A stretch of 64,000 nt of DNA, from positions 62,001 through 126,000 of the forward strand of contig CAMHSB010000001.1 in the NCBI GenBank assembly GCA_946187695.1, written 5' to 3'. The DNA is from an uncultured Bacteroidales bacterium (lineage in GTDB: Bacteria > Bacteroidota > Bacteroidia > Bacteroidales > Paludibacteraceae). Under the pieces are notes generated by a model. The model was not told where the DNA came from, searched no databases, and was given only the letters and a program-made list of their open reading frames with translations. Of the stretch, positions 36,781 through 43,911 are shown in pieces; position 1 is the stretch's first letter, and every line of letters starts with the position of its first letter. The position numbers and the translations under genes are program-made.

Positions 36781-36811
36781 CAAAATTACTAAAAAATCTT
36801 TATATACCAAA
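36781..36811 (-). promoter_or_regulatory. Promoter of the HU gene
   Basis: Minus-strand -7 TAATTTTG (36788-36781) and -33 TTTG (36811-36808), with a 19-base spacer and a 62-base leader. Confidence 0.78.
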
Positions 36812-36876
36812 TATTTTTTGCAAAAAAAATGCATTTTTATGTAAAAAAACACTTTTTTCGGCATTTTGGCGCACTT

Positions 36877-36912
36877 TTTGTATGATTATATCAAGAAAAA
36901 GCAGTACCTTTG
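36877..36912 (+). promoter_or_regulatory. Promoter of the rhomboid gene
   Basis: The -7 box TACCTTTG (36905-36912) is clear. The nearest TTTG (36877-36880) is 24 bases upstream, four more than usual, so the -33 assignment is weak. The ATG at 36921 is eight bases past the -7 box. Confidence 0.6.
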
Positions 36913-36920
36913 TCGTCGTT

Positions 36921-37679
36921 ATGAGAAATTTACCAACAGTGACGCGCTATCTGCTGATAGCCAATTTTGCAGTCTTCTTCCTTGCCGCTATCTTCCAGCG
37001 GTACGGTCTTGATTTGAATACGATCGCCGGACTCCATTACTGGGGTGCATCGTCGTTCCATTGGTGGCAACCGATCACCTATATGTTCCTCCATGCGAAC
37101 TTCAGCCATATATTCTTCAATATGTTTGCGGTGTGGATGTTTGCCCCGGTGATTGAGCAGCAATGGGGTACGCGTCGGTTTGCGTTGTACTATCTGGTTT
37201 GCGGACTCGGTGCCGCCTTGATTCAGGAACTGGTCTGGATGATGATGCTCAGTAACCTGAGTGCCAGCTATAGTGCGGAGAGTCTGGCTTATTATGCCAC
37301 GATGCTGAATACGATCGGTGCTTCCGGTGCGGTGTTCGGTATATTGTTTGCTTTCGGCTGGCTCTACCCCGACGTACCGATGTACATCCTCTTTATTCCT
37401 GTGCCTATACGCGCGCGCGTTTTCGTTATTATATATGCGCTCATTGAGCTTTTCGCGGGTCTGGGCTCTGTAGCCGGTTTCTCGGCCGATAACGTCGCCC
37501 ATTTCGCCCACTTAGGCGGTATGCTCTTCGGATGGTTGCTGATCCTATATTGGAAGAAAACGAACTGGCGTGAGCCGGGGGAGTTGTGGAACCGTATCCG
37601 CACTAAATTAGGCGGTCACCAGCGCCTGGACAGCACGGATGACCGCTTCAAAGAGTATCACTACCACAAACGGGTTTGA
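36921..37679 (+). CDS. Rhomboid-family intramembrane serine protease
   Basis: A 252-residue six-helix membrane protease. HANFSHIFFNMFAVW (loop/helix 2), GASGAVFG with catalytic Ser135 and FAHLGG with catalytic His197 are all intact. It cleaves transmembrane segments; the substrate is unknown. The ATG at 36921 lies immediately after the promoter, and an upstream in-frame ATG at 36744 would read through it. The gene ends one base before the convergent nuclease gene. Confidence 0.94.
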   Translation: MRNLPTVTRYLLIANFAVFFLAAIFQRYGLDLNTIAGLHYWGASSFHWWQPITYMFLHANFSHIFFNMFAVWMFAPVIEQQWGTRRFALYYLVCGLGAALIQELVWMMMLSNLSASYSAESLAYYATMLNTIGASGAVFGILFAFGWLYPDVPMYILFIPVPIRARVFVIIYALIELFAGLGSVAGFSADNVAHFAHLGGMLFGWLLILYWKKTNWREPGELWNRIRTKLGGHQRLDSTDDRFKEYHYHKRV

Positions 37680-38447
37680 TCACCAATCCAGTACTGCTAC
37701 TACCGGCCTATGATCTGAGCCGGTAGTTTTTTGTACCTTGCAAGATACCGGCTTCAAGGGGTCGGAGCAGAGGATATAGTCAATCCGCAAGCCGATTCCT
37801 TTGTATTCGTAGGTAGCGCCCATTTCCCAGAAATGATGGGTCTCGTTCCAAGCATCATGCAGCCCGCGGGAGATATTCCAGTAGGCGAAACTGAGAGCCA
37901 CCGAATTAAAATCCCCCACGACGATCACCGGATACGGACTCGCTTCGATCTCGCGTCTCACCACTTGCGCCTGCGCGTTGCGAAGAGGGATGGCACGTTT
38001 CCATTTTGCCTCTATTCGGTCCACGTCTTTCAGGTCTTCGGACTCCAATTTGTAGGATTCGAGATGATTGTTAATGAGCCGGATCGTATCGTGCCCTTTG
38101 ACGATATCGCAACGGTTGGAGAGGTTACCTTGGGTGACATAATGGATGCTCTGTTTGTTAATTAAGGGGTACTTGGACCAGACCATGGTACCATACTGGT
38201 GGCGTTTGTCATAGACCGAGAAATCCAGATAGGAGTAGGGGTATTTGGTGCTCAGCGCTTGCCGTACATCGGGCAAAGTCAGGTATTTCGCATCCTTATA
38301 GACGTCCACTTCCTGCAGGCAGACGACCTCCGCATCCTGCGCCAAGAGGAACTGCAGCACCGCGTTGTCCGCAGGCTTGTTCTTGTAGTCCATGCGCGCG
38401 GTGTTCCACGTCAGGACCGAGATTGCTATAATCAATAAATTGATCAT
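37680..38447 (-). CDS. Endonuclease/exonuclease/phosphatase family protein
   Basis: A 255-residue EEP-fold metal-dependent hydrolase with a hydrophobic N-terminus (MINLLIIAISVLTWNTARMD) and family motifs VCLQEVD, NNHLESYKLESEDLKD, VVGDFNS and GSDHRPVVA. Exported DNase or phosphodiesterase roles are usual for such proteins; substrate unknown. The start codon lies in an ATTTATG heptamer tract that also contains the end of porX. It is last in the PASTA-RluD-PorX operon. Confidence 0.88.
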   Translation of the reverse strand: MINLLIIAISVLTWNTARMDYKNKPADNAVLQFLLAQDAEVVCLQEVDVYKDAKYLTLPDVRQALSTKYPYSYLDFSVYDKRHQYGTMVWSKYPLINKQSIHYVTQGNLSNRCDIVKGHDTIRLINNHLESYKLESEDLKDVDRIEAKWKRAIPLRNAQAQVVRREIEASPYPVIVVGDFNSVALSFAYWNISRGLHDAWNETHHFWEMGATYEYKGIGLRIDYILCSDPLKPVSCKVQKTTGSDHRPVVAVLDW

Positions 38448-38473
38448 TTATGATTTATGATTTCAAATTTATG
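38446..38473. repeat. Four heptamers ATTTATG between porX and the EEP gene
   Basis: ATTTATG, ATTTATG, ATTTCAA and ATTTATG. The tract includes the porX stop (38471-38469) and two bases of the next start codon. Confidence 0.85.
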
Positions 38474-40016
38474 ATTTTTTAGGAACCAGCGTTACCAAGG
38501 GGATAATCATCTCTTCGAGCGAGATACCGCCGTGCTGGAAAGTGTTGCGGTAGTATTGCGCATAGTAGTTAAACTGATTTGGGTAGGCAAAGAAGTCCGA
38601 TCCGGTGCAGAAAGCATACGAGCTGCTGATGTTGGGGCACGGCAGTCCGACCCGCTTGGGTTGCTCGATGGTGAAGACATTCTTCGAGGCGGTGTTGAGC
38701 GCCTTGCCCACCTTGTAACGGATATTGGTGTTGGTGTTCTTGTCCGCCACGATCTGTACGGCGTTCTTGACGCGGGTCGTGCCGTGGTCGGTGGTGAGCA
38801 CGAGCGTGAAGCCCAACTCGGCGGCACGGCGCAGCAGGTCGTAGGTGGGCGAGTGCTTGAACCAACTAAGCGTCAGACTGCGGTAAGCCGCTTCGTCATT
38901 CGCCAGTTCGCGCATCATCTTACTCTCCGTACGGGAGTGAGAGAGCATGTCGATAAAATTGAGGACGACGATATTGAGCGGTGCGTGCGCGCCCTTCAGT
39001 TGGGCGATGACGCGCTCACAGAAATCGCTCTCGTTCACTTTCCAGTAGTTGAAAGTCTCGCGGCGGCGGTAGCGGTCGAGCAGGGTCTGTACCAGTTCTT
39101 TCTCATGGAGATTCTTGCTCTCCTCGTCGCCTTCTTCCACCCACAGATCGGGGAACATCTGCTGGATCTGCAGCGGCATGAGTCCGGCAAAGATCGCGTT
39201 GCGGGCATACTGGGTCGCGGTAGGGAGGATGGAGGTGTATTGTTCCTCGCGGGTGACGGAGTAGAACTCGCTGATGAGCGGCTGGATGGTTTTCCACTGG
39301 TCATAACGGAAGTTATCGATCACGCAGAGCAGTACTTTCTCGCCTTTGTCGAGCAGCGGAAAGACGGCGTGTTTCATCACGTCGGGGGACATCAAGGGTT
39401 TGGCGTTGGTCGCTTCGCTGTTGATAAACCACGACTCGTAGTTCTTCGCGATCCATTTGCTGAAAGCGGCATTGGCCTGGGTGCGTTGGTCCTCGATGAG
39501 CGAACGCATGGGGGCGTTCTCGAGTTCCAGATCCCAGCGACTGAGCGTGCGCTCGACGGCCTGCCATTCCTCGATGGTGGTGGCGGTATCGATCATATAA
39601 GAGATGTCGCTCCACTCCTGGCGATAGTTCTGCTGCACCTGTTCGGTGACAATATCGCGACTATGGACGTGCTTCTTGAGACAAAGCAGGATCTGCGAGG
39701 GGTTGACGGGCTTGATCAGATAATCGGCTATCTTCTCCCCGATGGCCTGCTCCATGATATGCTCTTCTTCGGATTTGGTGATCATCACGACGGGCACCTC
39801 GGGATGCAGGCGTTTGATCTCCTGGAGCGTCTCCAGTCCGCTCATACCGGGCATGTTCTCATCGAGGAAGACGATATCCGGCACCGCCTCAGCAAGGGCG
39901 TCAATCGCGTCCTCACCGTTGCTTGCCACCCGTACATCGTAGTTTTTACCTTTTAGGTAAATGATATAGGGTTGCAGCAAATCTATCTCATCGTCACACC
40001 AGAGTATTTGGTTCAT
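38469..40016 (-). CDS. porX: PorX, T9SS response regulator with PglZ domain
   Basis: Controls the type IX secretion system with the histidine kinase PorY. 515 residues: an N-terminal receiver domain (acidic pocket CDDE at 7-10, phosphoacceptor Asp52 in FLDENMPG, Thr80, Lys102), a helical linker, then a PglZ/alkaline-phosphatase-like domain (LLCVIDNFRYDQW, SILPTATQYARNAIF, MLSHSRTE and TTDHGTTR metal-site segments). There is no DNA-binding domain. The start overlaps the RluD gene by 23 bases. It shows that T9SS regulation exists in this genome, fitting the T9SS-type surface protein at 47202-50723. Confidence 0.95.
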   Translation of the reverse strand: MNQILWCDDEIDLLQPYIIYLKGKNYDVRVASNGEDAIDALAEAVPDIVFLDENMPGMSGLETLQEIKRLHPEVPVVMITKSEEEHIMEQAIGEKIADYLIKPVNPSQILLCLKKHVHSRDIVTEQVQQNYRQEWSDISYMIDTATTIEEWQAVERTLSRWDLELENAPMRSLIEDQRTQANAAFSKWIAKNYESWFINSEATNAKPLMSPDVMKHAVFPLLDKGEKVLLCVIDNFRYDQWKTIQPLISEFYSVTREEQYTSILPTATQYARNAIFAGLMPLQIQQMFPDLWVEEGDEESKNLHEKELVQTLLDRYRRRETFNYWKVNESDFCERVIAQLKGAHAPLNIVVLNFIDMLSHSRTESKMMRELANDEAAYRSLTLSWFKHSPTYDLLRRAAELGFTLVLTTDHGTTRVKNAVQIVADKNTNTNIRYKVGKALNTASKNVFTIEQPKRVGLPCPNISSSYAFCTGSDFFAYPNQFNYYAQYYRNTFQHGGISLEEMIIPLVTLVPKKS

Positions 40017-41022
40017 AACTTCTCCATTTATTGATTAGTTTGGTCATATCTTCCGGCCAGTTGCTGTCAAAAAAGAGTCTTTCGCCTGTGCGTGGGTGGG
40101 TAAAACCGAGGGTCTTGGCATGCAAGACCTGCCGCGGACAAAGGGCAAAACAGTTCTCGATAAACTGGCGGTATTTCTGGGTACGAAGACCCTTGAGAAT
40201 TTCGCAGCCACCGTACTTCTCATCACCAAAAAGGGGGTGACCGATATGTTTCATGTGCACACGGATCTGATGGGTACGTCCGGTCTCCAGACGACACTCA
40301 ACGAGCGTCACATAGGGGAACTGCTCGAGTACGCGCCAATGGGTGATGGCTTCTTTGGCCTGCGGACAATCCTCGAGATCCCATACTTTGTAGATCGTGC
40401 GATCCCTGTTATCGCGGGCAAGCGCTCCTTCGATCGTACCGGACGGCTCCTTGAAAGTACCCCAGACGAGGGCGTTATAGGTGCGCTCGGTCGTATGGTC
40501 AAAGAACTGCTTGGCGAGATTGGCTTTGGCTTCCGGGGTCTTGGCGATCAGCAGCAAGCCGGAGGTGTCTTTATCGATGCGGTGGACGAGTCCGATAGAA
40601 GGATCGTTCATGTCGAGGGCCCCTCCGAAGTAGTATGCCAGGGCATTCAGCAGGGTATGTTCGTAGTTGCCGTGCCCCGGGTGCACGACCAGTCCGGCGG
40701 GCTTATTAACGACCAAGAGGTCGTTATCCTCATAGACGATATCGAGGGGGATGTTTTCGGGGGTGATGGTATAGTCGTGGGGCTCGTGGTCGAGGAGCAC
40801 CTGAATGATATCGCCGGGTTTGACGCGGTAGTTGGAGGCGACGGCATTGCCGTTTACCCACACATTCCCTGCGTCCGCAGCCGTCTGGATGCGGTTGCGG
40901 CTGGTGTTGGTCATGTGTTCGGCAAGGTATTTGTCGATACGCTCCTTGCCTTGGCCCTTATCGACCTCGCACCGCCAACGTTCCCATAGAAGATCGTCCT
41001 CAACGAGATTAGAACCAGTCAT
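39994..41022 (-). CDS. rluD: RluA/RluD-family 23S rRNA pseudouridine synthase
   Basis: Isomerises uridines in 23S rRNA. 342 residues with an N-terminal S4 RNA-binding domain (ERIDKYLAEHMTNTSRNRIQ) and a catalytic domain with HRIDKDTSGLLLIAKT (catalytic Asp). RLETGRTHQIRVHMKHIGHPLFGDEKYG follows. RluD is likely, but the exact target within the RluA family is uncertain. The ATG at 41022 overlaps the PASTA gene by 14 bases and suits the family start. Confidence 0.93.
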   Translation of the reverse strand: MTGSNLVEDDLLWERWRCEVDKGQGKERIDKYLAEHMTNTSRNRIQTAADAGNVWVNGNAVASNYRVKPGDIIQVLLDHEPHDYTITPENIPLDIVYEDNDLLVVNKPAGLVVHPGHGNYEHTLLNALAYYFGGALDMNDPSIGLVHRIDKDTSGLLLIAKTPEAKANLAKQFFDHTTERTYNALVWGTFKEPSGTIEGALARDNRDRTIYKVWDLEDCPQAKEAITHWRVLEQFPYVTLVECRLETGRTHQIRVHMKHIGHPLFGDEKYGGCEILKGLRTQKYRQFIENCFALCPRQVLHAKTLGFTHPRTGERLFFDSNWPEDMTKLINKWRSYEPNTLV

Positions 41023-41833
41023 CCTCTTCGCTTTTGCTGTTATTAGCTCCTGTAGCGGCTTTCTCGATGTCCTTGGAGAGCTTGAGTGCGACGGTCTCGC
41101 CTTCAAGCAGCTGCTCGCCGGCACTCGGTATCTGGCGATAGACGTACTGCGGGACGCCCTCTTGAGAAGGCTCGTCGTAGGTAACGGCACCCACCGTCAG
41201 ACGGCGGCTGAGAAGCAGACTGCGGGCATCTTGGAGCGTCAGACCCAAGACCATCGGCACTTCGACCTGCTCGGTGCCTCGACCGAAACCGACCACCAGA
41301 CGCACTTTGGTGCCCACCGGCACTTTCTGCCCCGGGCGGAGGCTGCCTTCCATGGACTTGACGTCCAAGACCAGATCGCGGTACGCCGAAGGCTCATAGT
41401 CATAGACGGTATCGACCTCGAGTCCCATGCCGCGGAGGGTCGTTTCCGCCTGACGGTAACTCATATCCTGCAGATCGGGCATGGTGACCTGCCGTTTGGT
41501 AGAGGCATTGACGGTGACGTATACCGCGCGTCCGTGCTTGGCATGACTGCCGGGCTTCGGGTCCTGATCGACGATGGTACCGAAGGGCACCTTATCGGAA
41601 TAGGTAGAGTCGATGACGACGAGCACGAGCTGCTGTCCGCCCAAGATCGGCTCGGCCTCCGCCTGCACCATTCCGCGGACATCGGCCACCTCCACTTCGA
41701 TGCCATGCTCCGTATAACGACGGAGGTAAGCGATCAAGACGATGAGAATCGCCACGCCTACCAAGAAAGCAAGCACGATATTTGCCCCTATAAATTTGAG
41801 GTCTGTCTTATCAAAAAAGCCCTTTTTTTCCAT
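41009..41833 (-). CDS. PASTA-domain membrane protein
   Basis: A 274-residue protein with a short cytosolic start, one transmembrane helix (about 16-36, IVLAFLVGVAILIVLIAYL) and three PASTA domains outside (about 48-112, 113-186, 187-255; e.g. VADVRGMVQAEAEPIL, MPDLQDMSYRQAETTLRGMG, VPMVLGLTLQDARSLLLS). It ends in a short acidic tail. PASTA domains bind peptidoglycan fragments; no kinase domain is present, so it is probably a structural or sensing partner. First gene of the operon with RluD and PorX. Confidence 0.92.
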   Translation of the reverse strand: MEKKGFFDKTDLKFIGANIVLAFLVGVAILIVLIAYLRRYTEHGIEVEVADVRGMVQAEAEPILGGQQLVLVVIDSTYSDKVPFGTIVDQDPKPGSHAKHGRAVYVTVNASTKRQVTMPDLQDMSYRQAETTLRGMGLEVDTVYDYEPSAYRDLVLDVKSMEGSLRPGQKVPVGTKVRLVVGFGRGTEQVEVPMVLGLTLQDARSLLLSRRLTVGAVTYDEPSQEGVPQYVYRQIPSAGEQLLEGETVALKLSKDIEKAATGANNSKSEEDDWF

Positions 41834-41853
41834 AAAATGTCAGATTTATTGCG

Positions 41854-41885
41854 CAAAATTACAAAAAAGTTTGCACATATGCAAA
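41854..41885 (-). promoter_or_regulatory. Promoter of the PASTA-RluD-PorX operon
   Basis: Minus-strand -7 TAATTTTG (41861-41854) and -33 TTTG (41885-41882). It overlaps the rightward promoter with the same 16.5-base symmetry. Confidence 0.82.
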
Positions 41886-41901
41886 AAAGTTTGTACTTTT
41901 G
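41870..41901 (+). promoter_or_regulatory. Promoter of the Cys-rich lipoprotein
   Basis: TTTG at 41870-41873 and TACTTTTG at 41894-41901 with a 20-base spacer. A leader of about 140 bases follows. Confidence 0.82.
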
Positions 41902-41937
41902 TAGCGTTTTTCGCAGAAATACGAAGAATAAAAAGAA

Positions 41938-42046
41938 AATAAAGCTTTATTAACCCAAATTATGAAGGTTTGTGCAAGTCGAATGTAAGCTTGCTTACGC
42001 AATTCGACGAAGCCAAAGCTCCACAATTTAAAATTCATTTTAAATT
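41938..42046 (+). promoter_or_regulatory. Structured 5' leader with a small upstream ORF
   Basis: The leader of the Cys-rich lipoprotein contains four elements. First is a 14-base palindrome AATAAAGCTTTATT (41938-41951). Second is an 8-codon ORF at 41962-41988 (MKVCASRM). Third is a hairpin at 41978-42008, with GTCGAAT/ATTCGAC and GTAAGC/GCTTAC stems, which contains the ORF's stop. Fourth is a perfect 10-base A/T stem at 42025-42046 ending directly against the start codon. Together they look like translational control by the upstream ORF (inference). Confidence 0.5.
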
Positions 42047-42199
42047 ATGAAGAAGATGCTTCTTATCGTAGCTGTTGCTTTCGCTGCAATGAGCTGCGGC
42101 AACAAGTGCTGTGAGAAAAAGTGCTGCCAGGACAGCTGCTGCCACCAAGACACCGTTGAGGTAGTTGAGGCAGAGGCTGCTGTTGAGGTAGCTGAGTAA
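42047..42199 (+). CDS. 50-residue Cys-rich lipoprotein
   Basis: A complete 50-codon gene: signal MKKMLLIVAVAFAAMSC with the lipobox Cys at 17, then CC pairs at 21-22, 26-27 and 31-32 followed by His33. The evenly spaced C-x3-CC-x3-CC-x3-CC-H pattern suggests metal binding. The tail (VEVVEAEAAVEVAE) is acidic and repetitive. Codons are biased to GCT, GTT, GTA, GAG and AAG, as in highly expressed genes. It has its own promoter, long leader and terminator. No family recognised; a metallothionein-like or thiol-based envelope role is inference only. Confidence 0.82.
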   Translation: MKKMLLIVAVAFAAMSCGNKCCEKKCCQDSCCHQDTVEVVEAEAAVEVAE

Positions 42200-42233
42200 T
42201 TGTTGCTCACTTAGGTATTAGACCTGAAAAAGA

Positions 42234-42263
42234 AGCGACCCTTTCGGGCCGCTCTCTTTTTTT
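42234..42263 (+). terminator. Intrinsic terminator of the Cys-rich lipoprotein
   Basis: AGCG-A-CCC pairs with GGG-C-CGCT around loop TTTC (one internal mismatch), followed by a T run from 42257. Confidence 0.78.
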
Positions 42264-43794
42264 AGTGGATGAGGTTCTTACCGGTCATCTCTTTCGGTTG
42301 CTCGATACCCATGATGTGGCAGAGCGAAGGCGCGACGTCAGCCAAGATACCGTCCTCCACGTGCGCGTGCGTATGTTCCTTACTAATATAGATGAAGGGC
42401 ACGGGGTTCAAGGAGTGCGCGGTGTTGGGCGTACCATCGGGGTTGATGGCGTTATCGCAGTTACCGTGGTCGGCGATGACGATGATCTCATAGCCGTTCT
42501 CGAGGGCTGCCTCGATGACCTTGTGGCTGCATTCGTCGATGGTCTTGACGGCTTTCACGATCGCCTCATAGACACCGGTATGACCGACCATATCTCCGTT
42601 AGCGAAGTTGAGGGTGATATAGTCGAACTTCTGCGTTTGGATAGCCGCAACGAGGGCTTCGGTCACTTCGGGTGCCGACATCTCAGGCTTCATGTCGTAG
42701 GTCGGCACTTTCGGAGACGGGATAAGGATACGCTCCTCGCCCGGGTACTCGGCTTCGCGGCCGCCGTTGAAGAAGAAGGTGACGTGTGCAAACTTCTCCG
42801 TCTCGGCGATGCGCAGCTGCTTGAGTCCGAGCTTGCTCACTACCTCGCCGAGGGTGTTCTTTACGTTCTCTTTGGGGAAGAGGACATGCAGGCCTTGGAA
42901 GGAAGAGTCGTACGGGGTCATGCAGCAGTAGTGCAGTCCGGGGATGGTCTTCATGCCTTGCTCGGGCATGTCCTGCTGGGTGAGGACGATGGTGATCTCC
43001 TTGGCGCGATCGTTGCGGTAGTTGAAGAAGATGACTACATCGCCTTCGGCAATCCGTCCGTCGCAGTTGGCGTTTACGAGCGGTTCCATGAACTCGTCGG
43101 TGTCCTTATGCTCCTCGGTGTGGCGGTCGTAGCAACCCTGTACAGCGGCTACCATATCGGTCTCTTTGCGGCCCTCGCCGTTGACGAGCTGGTCGTAGGC
43201 GATCTTGATACGCTCCCAGCGTTTGTCGCGGTCCATGGCGTAGAAACGTCCGATGATGGAAGCGATATGCGCACCGGTCTCGTCGCACACTTTCTGGAGG
43301 TCGGCGATGAAGCCTTTACCGCTACGCGGGTCGGTGTCACGGCCGTCCATGAAGCAGTGGACAAAAGTGCGATCGGCCACGCCGTATTCCTTGGCGATCT
43401 GCACGAGTTTGAAGAGGTGATCGAGGGAGGAGTGGACGCCACCGTTGGAGCATAAACCCATGATATGCAGCTTTTTACCGGCTGCTTGGGCAGCCTTGTA
43501 CGCAGCTACTATCTCGGGGTTCTGCATGATGGAGTTGTCGCGGATGGAGCGGTTGATCTTGACCAGATCCTGGTACACGACGCGTCCTGCGCCGATGTTG
43601 AGGTGCCCCACCTCGGAGTTACCCATCTGCCCGTCGGGCAGACCTACATTTTCGCCGCTCGCCTGCAACTGCGAATGCGGGTATTTGGCCAACAGTGCAT
43701 CCCAATTCGGCGTTGGCGTGACGCTGATGACATCGGCTTTGGACTTGTTACCAATGCCCCAGCCATCCAAAATCATTAATAATGCTTTACTCAT
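42262..43794 (-). CDS. gpmI: 2,3-bisphosphoglycerate-independent phosphoglycerate mutase
   Basis: Glycolytic enzyme converting 3- to 2-phosphoglycerate using two Mn ions. 510 residues with MILDGWG (metal Asp), [15 protein letters not shown] (catalytic Ser), [34 protein letters not shown] and VIADHGNCD. The ATG at 43794 fits the family N-terminus ([13 protein letters not shown]); an upstream in-frame ATG at 43866 lies inside the promoter. Monocistronic. Confidence 0.97.
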   Translation of the reverse strand: MSKALLMILDGWGIGNKSKADVISVTPTPNWDALLAKYPHSQLQASGENVGLPDGQMGNSEVGHLNIGAGRVVYQDLVKINRSIRDNSIMQNPEIVAAYKAAQAAGKKLHIMGLCSNGGVHSSLDHLFKLVQIAKEYGVADRTFVHCFMDGRDTDPRSGKGFIADLQKVCDETGAHIASIIGRFYAMDRDKRWERIKIAYDQLVNGEGRKETDMVAAVQGCYDRHTEEHKDTDEFMEPLVNANCDGRIAEGDVVIFFNYRNDRAKEITIVLTQQDMPEQGMKTIPGLHYCCMTPYDSSFQGLHVLFPKENVKNTLGEVVSKLGLKQLRIAETEKFAHVTFFFNGGREAEYPGEERILIPSPKVPTYDMKPEMSAPEVTEALVAAIQTQKFDYITLNFANGDMVGHTGVYEAIVKAVKTIDECSHKVIEAALENGYEIIVIADHGNCDNAINPDGTPNTAHSLNPVPFIYISKEHTHAHVEDGILADVAPSLCHIMGIEQPKEMTGKNLIH

Positions 43795-43835
43795 ATGATT
43801 ATTGTTTAAATTTGTCTCAACCGATTTTGCGGCTG

Positions 43836-43867
43836 CAAAGGTACTACAAAAAAATGACATACGCAAG
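43836..43867 (-). promoter_or_regulatory. Promoter of gpmI
   Basis: Minus-strand -7 TACCTTTG (43843-43836) and -33 CTTG (43867-43864) with a 20-base spacer. Confidence 0.78.
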
Positions 43868-43911
43868 TTTGTATGTCACTTTTTGAAAATTTTCTCTTGT
43901 AAGACCAATTG

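Noticed and set aside
41978-42008. Hairpin before the Cys-rich lipoprotein as a transcription attenuator
   Set aside because: No T run follows the stem, so control at translation is more likely than termination.
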